From DATLWN01 sp963764315 (GTDB lineage: Bacteria; Pseudomonadota; Zetaproteobacteria; Mariprofundales; Mariprofundaceae): a stretch of DNA of 64,000 nt. This document shows, one piece after another, positions 15,314-24,489 of this stretch (position 1 is the first letter of the stretch; every line of letters starts with the position of its first letter). The position numbers were made by a program, and so were the translations under genes. Below the pieces are notes generated by a model. It searched no databases. It was not told the origin of the DNA and worked only from the letters and a program-made list of their open reading frames with translations. The stretch lies in assembly GCA_963764315.1 (NCBI GenBank), contig CAVXSB010000009.1, forward strand, positions 342,723 to 406,722, in the 5' to 3' direction.

Positions 15314-17488
15314 ATGATCGGAAACGGAACGCGGACACAGGCCATTCATCACATCACGAATCGCGAAGCCGCAGACGCAGGGCAGACGGAGCATCTTGGA
15401 AAGATTTGGGCATGCGATGTCTTCAATCTTGCAAAAATGGAGGAGGCCCTTTCCAAGTCGGCCTTCAAGGCCATGAAAAACACGGTACAGACCGGCGCGC
15501 CGCTCGATGCGGCGACCGCCGATGTCGTGGCTGCGGCCATGAAGGAATGGGCGATCTCCAAGGGCGCCAAGTTCTTTTCCCATATCTTCTACCCGATGAC
15601 CAACGTCACGGCGGAGAAGCATGACGGCTTCATCGTCACCAGCCCCGATGGCAACGCCATCACCGAGTTCTCCGGAAGCCTGTTGATCAAGGGTGAGCCG
15701 GATGGCTCGTCGTTCCCGAACGGCAGTATCCGCATGACCAATGCGGCGCGCGGTTATACCGCCTGGGATCCGACCAGTCCCGCCTACATCATGCACACCG
15801 ATAACGGCGCGGTGCTGATGATTCCGAGCGTGTTCATGTCCTGGACCGGCGAGGCGCTGGACAAGAAGATCCCGTTGCTGCGTTCCAATGCCGCGATGAA
15901 CAAGGCCGCCCACAAGGTGCTTTCCCTGATGGGCGAGACGGAGATCGCCCCCTTGAACTCCAGTTGTGGGGCGGAGCAGGAGTATTTCCTGGTCGACGCG
16001 AATTTCGCGCATAGTCGTCCCGATCTGTTGCTGGCCGGCCGCACCCTGTTCGGTGCATCGCCCGCGAAGGGGCAGCAGTTCGACGATCATTATTTCGGGG
16101 CCATTCCGGCGCGGGTCCAGGTCTTCATGCAGGATCTGGAGGATCAGTTGTACCGGCTCGGCATCCCTGCGAAAACGCATCACAACGAGGTGGCGCCGGC
16201 CCAGTTCGAGATTGCGCCATACTTCGAAGCGGCCAATGTCGCTGCCGATCATCAGCAGCTGATGATGACCCTGATGAAGAACACGGCGAAGAAACACGGG
16301 TTCATTTGCCTGCTGCACGAAAAGCCCTTCGCGGGCATCAACGGCTCGGGCAAGCATGTGAACTGGTCGATCGGCAATGCCACCCAGGGCAACCTGCTCG
16401 ATCCGGGAAAAACCCCGCACGAGAATCTGAATTTCCTGCTGTTCTGCGGCGCCGTCATCCGTGGCGTGCATCTATACGGGCCATTGCTCAGGGCGGTGAT
16501 TGCCACGGCATCCAACGACCATCGTCTGGGCGCGAACGAAGCGCCGCCGGCGATCATGTCTGTCTATCTGGGCGATCAGTTGGAGAAGGTCTTCAACGAT
16601 ATCAAGAATGGAAAGGTCAGCGTTTCCGTATCCGGCGGAGAGATGGATTTGGGCCTGTCCCAGATCCTGAAATTCGAGCGCGATCCGGGCGATCGCAACC
16701 GCACATCGCCTTTCGCGTTTACAGGTAACCGTTTTGAGTTCCGTGCGGTTGGTTCATCGCAGTCCGTTTCGGGGCCGCTGGTGGCGATGAACACCATGCT
16801 GGCAGATTCGCTGAACTGGATCGCCGAAAGGCTCGAGGCCCAGCTGGCCCAGGGCGTCGACAAGGCGGATGCCGTGCTGGCCGTGCTCAAGGAACTGATG
16901 GATGAACATGCCAATGTGATCTTCGGCGGCGACGGCTATGCTGCGGCATGGCACAAAATGGCCGTCGAAGTGCGCGGCCTGAAGAACATCCCGACCACTG
17001 CCGACGCGTTGCCGGCACTGCGCGATGACGCAGTGAAACAACTCTTTTCAAGGGCCGGCGTGCTTTCGGATGTCGAACTGGAGAGCCGCTTTGCGGTGTA
17101 CGCGGAGCAATATATCCTGTCGATCGAGGTCGAAGCGAAGCTCATGATCGATATGGCGAAGACCTCCATCTATCCCGCAGCCATGAAATACCTTTCTTCC
17201 CTGGCCGCGACGAGTGCGGGCCTGGCCGCACTCGATATCAAGATCGACAGCACGGTGGCGAAAAGCATCGCTGCACAAGCGGATGCCATGATGGCCGCCG
17301 TGGCCAAACTCGGCACGGCGCTGAAGAAACATGACTTCGATTCGGTCGAAGCGCATATGCAATTCATGGCCAACGATGTCCGTGGGCTGATGGACGAGGT
17401 GCGCGCGCATGCGGACATGCTTGAGGCAGAAGTGGCGGATGAACTGTGGCCATTGCCCAAATACAGCGAAATGCTTTTCATCAAATAA
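15314..17488 (+). CDS. glnN: Type III glutamine synthetase
   Basis: A 724-aa glutamine synthetase of the large GSIII class (usual length about 700-730 aa), making glutamine from glutamate, ammonia and ATP. Landmarks: the N-terminal KWAISKGA-like region with FFSHIFYPMT, SSCGAEQEYFLVD (metal-binding Glu residues), the HHNEVAPAQFEIAPY block and GINGSGKHVNWS near the active site. GSIII is a hexamer-of-dimers enzyme found in cyanobacteria, Bacteroides and scattered proteobacteria. A sigma-54 promoter match upstream suggests induction under nitrogen limitation. It is a single-gene unit ended by a terminator. The ATG has an AGGGGA ribosome site. Confidence 0.96.
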   Translation: MIGNGTRTQAIHHITNREAADAGQTEHLGKIWACDVFNLAKMEEALSKSAFKAMKNTVQTGAPLDAATADVVAAAMKEWAISKGAKFFSHIFYPMTNVTAEKHDGFIVTSPDGNAITEFSGSLLIKGEPDGSSFPNGSIRMTNAARGYTAWDPTSPAYIMHTDNGAVLMIPSVFMSWTGEALDKKIPLLRSNAAMNKAAHKVLSLMGETEIAPLNSSCGAEQEYFLVDANFAHSRPDLLLAGRTLFGASPAKGQQFDDHYFGAIPARVQVFMQDLEDQLYRLGIPAKTHHNEVAPAQFEIAPYFEAANVAADHQQLMMTLMKNTAKKHGFICLLHEKPFAGINGSGKHVNWSIGNATQGNLLDPGKTPHENLNFLLFCGAVIRGVHLYGPLLRAVIATASNDHRLGANEAPPAIMSVYLGDQLEKVFNDIKNGKVSVSVSGGEMDLGLSQILKFERDPGDRNRTSPFAFTGNRFEFRAVGSSQSVSGPLVAMNTMLADSLNWIAERLEAQLAQGVDKADAVLAVLKELMDEHANVIFGGDGYAAAWHKMAVEVRGLKNIPTTADALPALRDDAVKQLFSRAGVLSDVELESRFAVYAEQYILSIEVEAKLMIDMAKTSIYPAAMKYLSSLAATSAGLAALDIKIDSTVAKSIAAQADAMMAAVAKLGTALKKHDFDSVEAHMQFMANDVRGLMDEVRAHADMLEAEVADELWPLPKYSEMLFIK

Positions 17489-17514
17489 AACGGAAGGCAT
17501 CCGCGAAGATGGGA

Positions 17515-17540
17515 AGAGGCCGCGCATCGCGGCCTCTTTT
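17515..17540 (+). terminator. Terminator after glnN
   Basis: Ten-base arms AGAGGCCGCG / CGCGGCCTCT with a 3-nt loop, ending in a T-run. It is compact and strong. Confidence 0.85.
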
Positions 17541-17687
17541 CATGATCATGTCGCCGAGAGGCCTTGCGCCAGGCAATGCCGGCAGGCTGACAGGGAGCAT
17601 CTTTTGATGTTCCGGCCCTGATCCCCATTTAGCGCTTGCACTTTCGGGCATTCCCGATTGAATGGGCGGGCAGAAGGGGAGATAGCC

Positions 17688-17879
17688 TTGTTTCCAGAAG
17701 ATCCATCATCCTTGCATCCATTGACGCTCGTCAGCCTGATCACCGAGCACAAGCTGATCGGAGGCCTGATTATCTTTGTCGCGCTGGTCTTCCTGGTCAG
17801 CGTTACGAAGATTGCCATCGGCCTGGTCCGCATCCGTAAGATCAAGCGCATGCAGCGTGGGGACGACACGCGCGGCTGA
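17688..17879 (+). CDS. Small single-span membrane protein
   Basis: A 63-aa protein with one hydrophobic helix (residues about 25-48, LIGGLIIFVALVFLVSVTKIAIGLV) and a basic C-terminal tail (RIRKIKRMQRG). No ATG is available; the TTG at 17688 has AAGGGGAG 7 nt upstream, better than an upstream TTG at 17658. Its stop overlaps the start of the following methyltransferase (TGATG), so the two are translationally coupled. Not recognised. Confidence 0.55.
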   Translation: MFPEDPSSLHPLTLVSLITEHKLIGGLIIFVALVFLVSVTKIAIGLVRIRKIKRMQRGDDTRG

Positions 17880-18511
17880 TGTCCGGGTCCGGGGACGGCC
17901 GGCTGACGGCAGGACAGCGGAAGCGCATCGTCGACCGCCACCGCGACAGCCTCACACGCTTCGGCCGTTCGCCGGCGGCATTGTACTGGAGCAGCCGCGA
18001 GATTCAGGAGATTCGCTTCCGTATCCTGTGCGAGATCGGTATCGCCGCCGGGGACAGCCTGCTGGACGTCGGCTGCGGCTTCGCCGATCTGAAGGGCTGG
18101 ATCGGGCGCTGGCGCTTCCCGGTGGCATACACCGGCATCGACCTGTCGCCGGAGATCCTCGCCGCCGCCGCCGACGAGCAGCCGGATGCCCATCTCGTAT
18201 GCGGCGATATCTTCGATTTCGAGGCCGGTTCCGAGTCCTATGACTGGGTGGTTCTGTCCGGTTCGCTGAACGAGGCGCTGGACGATGATGGGCGTTACGC
18301 CCGGGCGGTGATCGCCCGCATGTTCGCGTTGGCGCGCCGGGGCGTGGCCTTCAACCTGCTGGATGCCCGGCATCGGGCCATGTTCAGCTTCGGGCTTCAG
18401 CGCTTCGATCCGGACGAAATGCTCGCCTATTGCCGCACCCTGAGCCCGCACTGCCAGCTGCACGACGATTATCTGGACAACGATTTCACCATCTGGATGC
18501 GCCGGGCCTAG
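17879..18511 (+). CDS. SAM-dependent class I methyltransferase
   Basis: A 210-aa Rossmann-fold methyltransferase. Motif I LLDVGCGFADLKGW (residues about 61-74) and motif II YTGIDLSPEIL bind S-adenosylmethionine; CGDIFDF and WVVLSGSLNEAL follow in the expected order. The substrate is unknown; the LSGSLNE block and small size resemble trans-aconitate or unassigned small-molecule methyltransferases. It overlaps the upstream small membrane gene by one base and, tail to tail, the histidine kinase gene by 4 bp. Confidence 0.85.
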   Translation: MSGSGDGRLTAGQRKRIVDRHRDSLTRFGRSPAALYWSSREIQEIRFRILCEIGIAAGDSLLDVGCGFADLKGWIGRWRFPVAYTGIDLSPEILAAAADEQPDAHLVCGDIFDFEAGSESYDWVVLSGSLNEALDDDGRYARAVIARMFALARRGVAFNLLDARHRAMFSFGLQRFDPDEMLAYCRTLSPHCQLHDDYLDNDFTIWMRRA

Positions 18512-20565
18512 TCGGCATCCAGCACCTTACGGAGCTTCTTGGACAGATCGCTGCTGGTGAACGGCTTTTGCAGGAATTCGGTGCCGCTGTCCAGCACCCC
18601 GTGCTGTATGATGGCATCGTCGGTATAGCCGGAGGTGTAGATCACCTTCAGTTGCGGCTGGATTTTTAGCAGGCGTTCGGCCAGGGCCGGGCCGCTGCAG
18701 CCCGGCATGATGACATCGGTGAGCAGCAGGTCCGGCTGCAGTCCGACTTTTACTGCCGCCAGTGCCTCATCCACGTGGCTGGCGGCATGCACCCGGTATC
18801 CCAGCCTGCCGATCATTTCCGTGAACACCTCTCTAAGTGTGGTGTCGTCCTCAACGATCAGGATCAGCTCTCCCTGTCCATCGGTGCGTAGAGGTTCTCG
18901 CATGGGCTTCGGCGACAGCGCTACATCCTCCACGCAGGGCAGGTATATCTTGAATGTGGTGCCCTTGCCCAGCTCACTGTACACCCAGATATTGCCGCCG
19001 GACTGCTTGACGATGCCGTAGACCGTCGAAAGACCGAGCCCGGTGCCCTTGCCCATCTCCTTGGTGGTGAAAAAAGGCTCGAACATCCGGTGCTGGGTTT
19101 CCGCATCCATGCCCACACCGTTGTCAGAAACGGCCAGCATCACGTGGGGGCCGGGGGTCACGCTGACGTGGTTTTGCGCATACCCATCGTCGAGATCGAC
19201 GTTGGCGGTCTCAATGATCAGTTTTCCGCCGTCGGGCATGGCGTCCCTGGCATTGACCGCCAAGTTCATGATCACTTGCTCGAGTTGCCCGCGATCAACC
19301 TTGACCCGGCCCAGATCCCTGCCGGATCGAGAGAACAGCGCGATGTCTTCGCCGATCATCCGCCGGAGCATCTTCTCGATCTGGTGTACCACGGCGTTGA
19401 GGTCCAGAACCTCGGGCTTCAGCGTCTGTTTGCGACTGAAGGCCAGTAGCTGCCGGGTCAATGACGCGGCGCGCTCGGCACAGGTCCTGATCTTGTCCAG
19501 GTCAGGGCGCAGTGGATCATTCTCGCCCAAGCGCATCGCCATCAGTTCACAGAAGCCCATCTGGGCGGCGAGGATGTTATTGAAGTCATGGGCTATACCG
19601 CCGGCCAGGCGACCGATGGACTCAAGTTTCTGCGCCTGTCTTAGCTGCGCCTCGGTCTGGGACAGAGTCTTGGCGGTGGCGTCCCGCTCGACCCGGGCAT
19701 GATAGGCGCGCAGCGCAAATCCGATGTCATCGGAGATCTCCTGCAGCAGGCTTACTTCTTCGGGGTTCATCCCCATGCCGTGCGGCATGCAGACGAGCAT
19801 GAAGCCGTAGGTATGGCCAGCATGGAAGATGGCGAAGGCCAGCTCATCGGTGTCGCCTCGGCGCTCGGGTGCGACCGGGCAGCCGTTGCAGGCAGGTTCC
19901 CCGAAGTGGCGCAGCACCCCCTTGCCGGTGGCGATGGCCTCGGACGCGCAGGTTGGGATGTGGCCCCGCGCTAGCATCCCCTGCAGCGATACCAGTGGCC
20001 TTCCCGCCATGGCATGGGTCGACGCATGCGTGCCATCCTCGTTGGTCAGCACGATGGCGACAGTATTGAAGCCCCGGGCCTGTACCAGCGCCTCGCAGGC
20101 GCGCTCGATCAGCAGGTGCGGATCGCTATCGCGGGCGATGACCTGGTTCACCTTGCGGATGCCGTCCAGGATACTGTTCAAATGCCGCAGGCGCTGCTCT
20201 GCGTGCTGTCGGTGCGTGATGTCCTCGGTGAGTATGACAATACCGCCGATGCTGCCCTCCGGGGCACGCCAAGGGCGCACGATCCGATACAGCCATTGCT
20301 CTGTGCCGTCGGCGCGCACGAAGCGTTCCTTTTCAGACTCCAGCGATTCCCCGTGCAGGCCGCGCTGGTGGTCGGCCTTCCAGTCGTCACCGATCTCCGG
20401 GAAGATGTCGTAATGGCACTGGCCGATGAGGTCGCGATCTCCCAACCCAAAGTCGGTTAGCCAGCGGCGGGATGTGGCGATGTAGTGCATCTGCCGGTCG
20501 AAGAAAGCGACCGCGGCCGGCACATGGTTGATCAGGATGTTTAGAAATTCTTGTTTATGTGGCAT
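18508..20565 (-). CDS. PAS-GAF hybrid sensor histidine kinase
   Basis: A 685-aa soluble sensor: PAS domain (about 5-120), GAF domain (about 130-290), short coiled coil, HisKA with the phospho-accepting His in GGIAHDFNN (H326), HATPase with N-box NLAVNARDA, DNGVG and GKGTGLGL, and a C-terminal receiver whose Asp is D617 (LLLTDVIMPG). No membrane segment is present, so the signal is internal. The GAF domain holds C206 plus an ACNGCP pair (C226, C229), which could bind metal or sense redox. No separate response regulator or output gene is adjacent. It is probably monocistronic. Confidence 0.93.
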   Translation of the reverse strand: MPHKQEFLNILINHVPAAVAFFDRQMHYIATSRRWLTDFGLGDRDLIGQCHYDIFPEIGDDWKADHQRGLHGESLESEKERFVRADGTEQWLYRIVRPWRAPEGSIGGIVILTEDITHRQHAEQRLRHLNSILDGIRKVNQVIARDSDPHLLIERACEALVQARGFNTVAIVLTNEDGTHASTHAMAGRPLVSLQGMLARGHIPTCASEAIATGKGVLRHFGEPACNGCPVAPERRGDTDELAFAIFHAGHTYGFMLVCMPHGMGMNPEEVSLLQEISDDIGFALRAYHARVERDATAKTLSQTEAQLRQAQKLESIGRLAGGIAHDFNNILAAQMGFCELMAMRLGENDPLRPDLDKIRTCAERAASLTRQLLAFSRKQTLKPEVLDLNAVVHQIEKMLRRMIGEDIALFSRSGRDLGRVKVDRGQLEQVIMNLAVNARDAMPDGGKLIIETANVDLDDGYAQNHVSVTPGPHVMLAVSDNGVGMDAETQHRMFEPFFTTKEMGKGTGLGLSTVYGIVKQSGGNIWVYSELGKGTTFKIYLPCVEDVALSPKPMREPLRTDGQGELILIVEDDTTLREVFTEMIGRLGYRVHAASHVDEALAAVKVGLQPDLLLTDVIMPGCSGPALAERLLKIQPQLKVIYTSGYTDDAIIQHGVLDSGTEFLQKPFTSSDLSKKLRKVLDAD

Positions 20566-20720
20566 TTGCGCGAGCCCTACAAGCTATGGGCTGAGGCACT
20601 CACCTCCCATCTGTGGATTCTGACTTTGCCAGCATAGATGCCGAGGACAGGCCGGGATATGAGAGGGTTGTTGAATTTAAGATGCGCGAAACCCTGATGG
20701 GCGGCTACTCATCGGAGGAG

Positions 20721-20993
20721 TCAGCGCTCCATGGCCTTGCGGCCCGCCCGGCGCAGCGAATAGACGATCCAGCTGTCCATGACGATGGCGCCTGCCGCCA
20801 GCAGCCCCAGTATCCAGTGAGGGATGTTCATATTGGTGACGACGACGTTCATGCCGCCGCTGCCGAACAGCGAGGTGATCAGCAGGTAGGCGAGAACCAG
20901 ATGACCGCCGATCAGCACCATCAGGCCCACGGCCAGCCATGCCCCCGAGCTCAGCAGCGAGGTGTTCGAGCGGCTTCCGGGTTGGCGTCCCAT
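20721..20993 (-). CDS. Small membrane protein, two predicted spans
   Basis: A 90-aa protein with two hydrophobic helices (about 18-43 and 58-78) and short charged ends (RRAGRKAMER). Its ATG overlaps the stop of the BamE-like gene by one base, so it is the third gene of the hldD operon. Family not recognised; a role in the envelope is only suggested by its neighbours. Confidence 0.65.
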   Translation of the reverse strand: MGRQPGSRSNTSLLSSGAWLAVGLMVLIGGHLVLAYLLITSLFGSGGMNVVVTNMNIPHWILGLLAAGAIVMDSWIVYSLRRAGRKAMER

Positions 20994-21328
20994 CAGTGGG
21001 TCGCCACCTCCGGCTTGAAGCCGAAGCGGTGTATCGTGGCGACGCGCAACGCGTCGTCATAGGTGATGATGATGCCGCGGATGTAGTGCGTGTGGGTCTT
21101 CGGGTTGCTGTATTCCTCGATGTAGCTGGCCTTGTTCGGGTGCATGATGTCGTGCATGACCGGGGTGCCGAGCAATGTTTCCACCGAGAAACGGGTGGCG
21201 CCGACCTGGATCTCGTTCACCTTCTGGGGGTCGAGCACATTGCCCTGCTGGATGACGCGCGGCAGGCAGCCACTGGTGCCCGCGGCGATGGCGAGCAGTA
21301 TCAGCAGGATTCGGATCGATCGCTTCAT
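20993..21328 (-). CDS. BamE/SmpA-like outer-membrane lipoprotein
   Basis: A 111-aa lipoprotein. The signal peptide ends in a lipobox AGTSGC (Cys at about 21), followed by the BamE-type segment RVIQQGNVLDPQKVNEIQVGATRFSVETLLGTPV. BamE supports the beta-barrel assembly machine in the outer membrane. The ATG at 21328 overlaps the hldD stop (ATGA), so translation is coupled and the longer upstream frame is rejected. Being next to hldD rather than alone is unusual but keeps envelope genes together. Confidence 0.82.
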   Translation of the reverse strand: MKRSIRILLILLAIAAGTSGCLPRVIQQGNVLDPQKVNEIQVGATRFSVETLLGTPVMHDIMHPNKASYIEEYSNPKTHTHYIRGIIITYDDALRVATIHRFGFKPEVATH

Positions 21329-22290
21329 GCGCACAGCTCCACCGGCCCCGAGTCGCCGCCTTCCAGCAGGCGAATGTATTCTCCCATGCCATCCTCCAGC
21401 GACCATGCGGGCTCCCAGCCCAGCAACTCGCGTGTTTGGGTCAGGTCCGCCTCGGTATGCATCTGGTAGAAGGGGTAGGGGTTTTCGAAGTATTCGACGG
21501 CCAGTTCACGGCCGAGCCCTTGCCCCAGGATAGCCAGTACGTCGTTGAAGCTGCGTGCCTTTCCGGAGCCGACGTTGCAGACCCCCGAACGCGGGGCCTT
21601 CAGGGCGGCCAGGTTGGCGCCGATGACATCGCGGATGTAGACGAAATCGCGCATCTGCTCCCCGTGCCTGAACAGGCGCGGGGTCTTGCCCGCCTGCACC
21701 TGCTGGTACAACTGCAGCATCATCGAGGCGGTCTTGGTGCCAGCCTTTTCGTTCTTGTGCGCCTCGCCGGAGCCGTAGACGTTGAAGTAGCGCAGGCCGA
21801 CGACCGGTGCCGGGTGGCGGTCGTACCAGCGGCGCGCCACGCGGTCCATGGCCAGCTTCGAGAAGCCGTAGATATTCGTCGGCTTTTCGCCCATGCCGAT
21901 GCGGTTCGGGGCCGGGGAGTTGCCATAGGTGCCGGCCGAGGAGGCGTAGACGATGCGCGTGCCGCCGGACTTGGCGCTGGCCGCCAGCAGTTCGGCGAAG
22001 GCATTGGTGTTGGCCTCGACCATCAGGCGCTGGTCCATGACGGTGGTGTCGGTGATGGCGGCCTGGTGCATGATGGCGGTAAAGGCGCCTGCGGCGATCT
22101 CGTCCAGAAGCCTGGGATCATTGGCTTCGCAGGCGCGCACCTCGCAATCCAGGTCGATCAGGTTGTGCCAGTCCCCGGATGAGAAGTTGTCGACGACAAG
22201 CACGTCGGTCTGGCCTTGCTTGACCAGTGCCGCCGCCACATTGGCGCCGATGAATCCGGCTCCGCCGGTGACAAGGATACGATCATTCAT
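21325..22290 (-). CDS. hldD: ADP-L-glycero-D-manno-heptose-6-epimerase
   Basis: A 321-aa extended short-chain dehydrogenase/epimerase. NADP-binding GGAGFIGANVAAAL is at the start, the catalytic YGFSK pair (Tyr and Lys) in TNIYGFSKLAMD, and RYFNVYGSGEAHKNEKAGTKTASM is highly typical of HldD. It makes the heptose used in the lipopolysaccharide inner core, so the host is Gram-negative. The ATG at 22290 starts directly before the Rossmann motif; a longer frame reading is rejected. First gene of a three-gene coupled operon. Confidence 0.95.
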   Translation of the reverse strand: MNDRILVTGGAGFIGANVAAALVKQGQTDVLVVDNFSSGDWHNLIDLDCEVRACEANDPRLLDEIAAGAFTAIMHQAAITDTTVMDQRLMVEANTNAFAELLAASAKSGGTRIVYASSAGTYGNSPAPNRIGMGEKPTNIYGFSKLAMDRVARRWYDRHPAPVVGLRYFNVYGSGEAHKNEKAGTKTASMMLQLYQQVQAGKTPRLFRHGEQMRDFVYIRDVIGANLAALKAPRSGVCNVGSGKARSFNDVLAILGQGLGRELAVEYFENPYPFYQMHTEADLTQTRELLGWEPAWSLEDGMGEYIRLLEGGDSGPVELCA

Positions 22291-22323
22291 GGCGCGGCCA
22301 TTATAGGCCGGGGCAACGGGCAA

Positions 22324-22728
22324 TCAATGCGCGCGTGCCTGGGTCTGTCTCCAGGAGGCCTGCAGCAGTGCAAGCGCGGCCACGGTGGCGGCATTGCAGA
22401 TCGGATATCCCGCCTGGGTGTTGACGCGTGCGAGCAGGGTATCGGCGGACTGCTCGGTCAACTCGTTTTCATGCACGCCGGCTTCGGCCAGCAGGCGCGC
22501 CATCCACGAGCCCAGCCCGGGCAGGCGCGACATGCGTGCGATGGCGACGAGCTGCCCGGCGCGGTGGGCATCGATCTGGTTGGCGGTGGCCTCGGCGAGT
22601 TCACCTGGATCGCAGTCGGCGATGCTGTCCTCGGTATGGCAGATCAGGCGCAGGCAGGTCCATTCCCGCTCGCTCAAAAAGGGGCGATTCTCGTGCAGGG
22701 GGAAGGCCTCGGGTCTGGATGCCGGCAT
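22324..22728 (-). CDS. Helix-hairpin-helix (DUF4332-like) protein
   Basis: A 134-aa protein. The C-terminal half has a helix-hairpin-helix look (MSRLPGLGSWMARLLAEAGVHENELTEQSADTLLARVN), similar to DUF4332 domains in which a GxGxxxAxxLxxAG hairpin may bind nucleic acid. The N-terminal half is unassigned (FLSEREWTCLRLICHTEDSI). Its ATG overlaps the stop of the pentapeptide-repeat gene by one base, so the two are made together. Confidence 0.6.
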   Translation of the reverse strand: MPASRPEAFPLHENRPFLSEREWTCLRLICHTEDSIADCDPGELAEATANQIDAHRAGQLVAIARMSRLPGLGSWMARLLAEAGVHENELTEQSADTLLARVNTQAGYPICNAATVAALALLQASWRQTQARAH

Positions 22729-23087
22729 CAGTCGGTATAGGCCGTGGGGCCGGCGATGTAGGCGCCCTTCATGGCCCATTTGTTCACCTTGGTGAGGATG
22801 CGGATCGAGTGCGTCAGGTTGGCGCGGCGCAGGCGTGCGCCGGTCAGGTCGGCCTCGCTGAGGTTGGCCTCGCTGAGGTCGGCGCCCCGGAGGTCCGCCT
22901 TGCGCAGCTTGCAGTGGCTGAGATCGGCGCGGTGCAGCTTGGCCTCGCGCAGGTTGGCGCCCGTCAGGTCGCAACCGGACAGGTTGGCGCCCGTCAGGTC
23001 GAGCCGGCTCAAATCCATGCCGGCCAGCTTCTGCCCGGTCACCGCCTCGCCCTTGCGGATGGCAGCCACAATCGTATCGCGGTTCAT
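22728..23087 (-). CDS. Pentapeptide-repeat protein
   Basis: A 119-aa protein; residues about 20-95 are tandem A(D/N)LxX repeats (LDLTGANLSGCDLTGANLRE and onward) that fold into a right-handed beta-helix. About fifteen repeats are seen. Some such proteins mimic DNA and protect gyrase, but most have no known role. Translationally coupled to the HhH gene that follows. The repeats cause internal DNA repetition at 22830-23010. Confidence 0.85.
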   Translation of the reverse strand: MNRDTIVAAIRKGEAVTGQKLAGMDLSRLDLTGANLSGCDLTGANLREAKLHRADLSHCKLRKADLRGADLSEANLSEADLTGARLRRANLTHSIRILTKVNKWAMKGAYIAGPTAYTD

Positions 23088-23230
23088 GAAATCCTCTCCC
23101 TCGTCCTCTCGGGTCTCCCCCAGAGGCTCAACCGGATATTACGTTGGCAGCCATCGCGCGCAAGGCCCGCATTGTCCGGCCAGGGTGGCGGCGATAGCCT
23201 GCCCCATCCGTTTGTTCCCAGGAGATGCCG

Positions 23231-24193
23231 ATGCATGCCACGCTGCCCCTGCTTCAGAACACGGATTTTCCGCCCATCCGGCGTGCCCGGCTGGAGACGC
23301 TGCAGCTTAACCTCGGCTATCGCTGCAATCAGAGCTGCCTGCATTGTCATGTCGATGCCGGCCCACGCCGTACCGAGTCGATGGATGCCGAAACGATGGA
23401 AACGGTGCTCGCCTTCGTGCAGGACTCCGGCGTGCGCCGCCTGGATGTGACCGGCGGCGCCCCGGAGCTGAATCCGCATTTTCGCGAGCTGGTCGTCCGC
23501 GCCCGGGCCATGGGGGTGCATGTCGTCGATCGCTGCAATCTGACCATCCTCGAGGAGCCCGGGCAGGAGGATCTGGCCGCGTTCCTGGCCGCCCATGCCG
23601 TGGAGGTCGTCGCCTCCATGCCCTGCTATCTGCCGGATAACGTCGATGCCCAGCGCGGGCGCGGGGTCTATGCCAAGAGCATCGTCGCCTTGAGGCGGCT
23701 CAATGCCCTGGGCTACGGGCAGGGGGAGGGGCTGGTGCTGAGCCTCGTCTACAACCCGCAGGGGGCGAGCCTGCCGCCGGATCAGTTGCAGCTTCAGGAA
23801 GATTATCAGCGCGAACTGCAGGCCCGCTACGGCATCGCCTTCGACCGGTTGCTGACGATCGCCAATATGCCGATCCGGCGTTTTGGAAGCTGGCTGGTCT
23901 CCAAGGGGCAGTTTGCGGCCTATATCCGACTGCTGAAGGAGAGCTACCGGCCCCAGAACCTCGGGGATGTCATGTGTCGGAGCCTGATCAGCGTCGACTG
24001 GCAGGGCTATGTCTATGACTGCGATTTCAACCAGATGCTCGGCCTGCCACTGGCCCATGGCGGGAAACCAAGGACGCATCTGAGGGATCTTATCGGCTGC
24101 GATCTCGACGGCCGCCCGATCGCCGTCATGGATCATTGCTACGGCTGTACGGCCGGCCAGGGATCGAGCTGCGGTGGGGCCCTGGCCGCCTGA
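23231..24193 (+). CDS. arsS: ArsS-like radical SAM protein
   Basis: About 320 aa. The radical SAM [4Fe-4S] motif is CNQSCLHCHVDAGP (Cys at roughly 32, 36, 39), followed by DVTGGAPELNPHFRELV and DRCNLTILEEPG, hallmarks of the ArsS/DUF3641 family involved in arsenosugar biosynthesis. The C-terminus has additional cysteines (CYGCTAGQGSSCGG) for an auxiliary cluster. The ATG at 23231 is chosen over 23225 because AGGAG then lies 6 nt upstream. No arsM or other arsenic gene is beside it in this window, so the substrate is uncertain. Confidence 0.85.
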   Translation: MHATLPLLQNTDFPPIRRARLETLQLNLGYRCNQSCLHCHVDAGPRRTESMDAETMETVLAFVQDSGVRRLDVTGGAPELNPHFRELVVRARAMGVHVVDRCNLTILEEPGQEDLAAFLAAHAVEVVASMPCYLPDNVDAQRGRGVYAKSIVALRRLNALGYGQGEGLVLSLVYNPQGASLPPDQLQLQEDYQRELQARYGIAFDRLLTIANMPIRRFGSWLVSKGQFAAYIRLLKESYRPQNLGDVMCRSLISVDWQGYVYDCDFNQMLGLPLAHGGKPRTHLRDLIGCDLDGRPIAVMDHCYGCTAGQGSSCGGALAA

Positions 24194-24201
24194 GGCCTTC
24201 C

Positions 24202-24489
24202 CTATGCTCCTTGATCCGTGTCGATGACCGCCATCAGCCTGGCGAGCATCTCTGCCCGATCGGCCTCGGAGAGCCCGGAATCGGGGACGACGGGGCGATC
24301 ATGCAGGCGTCCGAGCGCCGCGGTCAGGATGCGCAGGTCGCCGGCATAGGCGCGGCACATGCCGCAGAAGGCCAGATGCAGGCGCAGTTTCAGCCAGTCC
24401 ATGGGTGACAGCCGCCGCTCCATGGCATCGGAAAGCATGCGGCTGGCATGGCGGCACGAAAGCATTCCGTTTCCCCCGGGCGGCGTCAT
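24202..24489 (-). CDS. Zinc-finger anti-sigma factor (zf-HC2-like)
   Basis: A 95-aa protein with CRHASRMLSDAMERRLSPMDWLKLRLHLAFCGMC, the H-x3-C-x2-C arrangement of zinc-binding anti-sigma domains. There is no clear membrane helix, so it is probably cytosolic and redox- or metal-responsive. Its ATG overlaps the sigma gene stop (ATGA), the usual coupled sigma/anti-sigma arrangement. The gene converges on arsS. Confidence 0.85.
   Translation of the reverse strand: MTPPGGNGMLSCRHASRMLSDAMERRLSPMDWLKLRLHLAFCGMCRAYAGDLRILTAALGRLHDRPVVPDSGLSEADRAEMLARLMAVIDTDQGA

Noticed and set aside
22830..23010. Tandem DNA repetition that could suggest a CRISPR or satellite array
   Set aside because: It is the coding repeat of the pentapeptide-repeat protein; period about 15 bp, no spacers.
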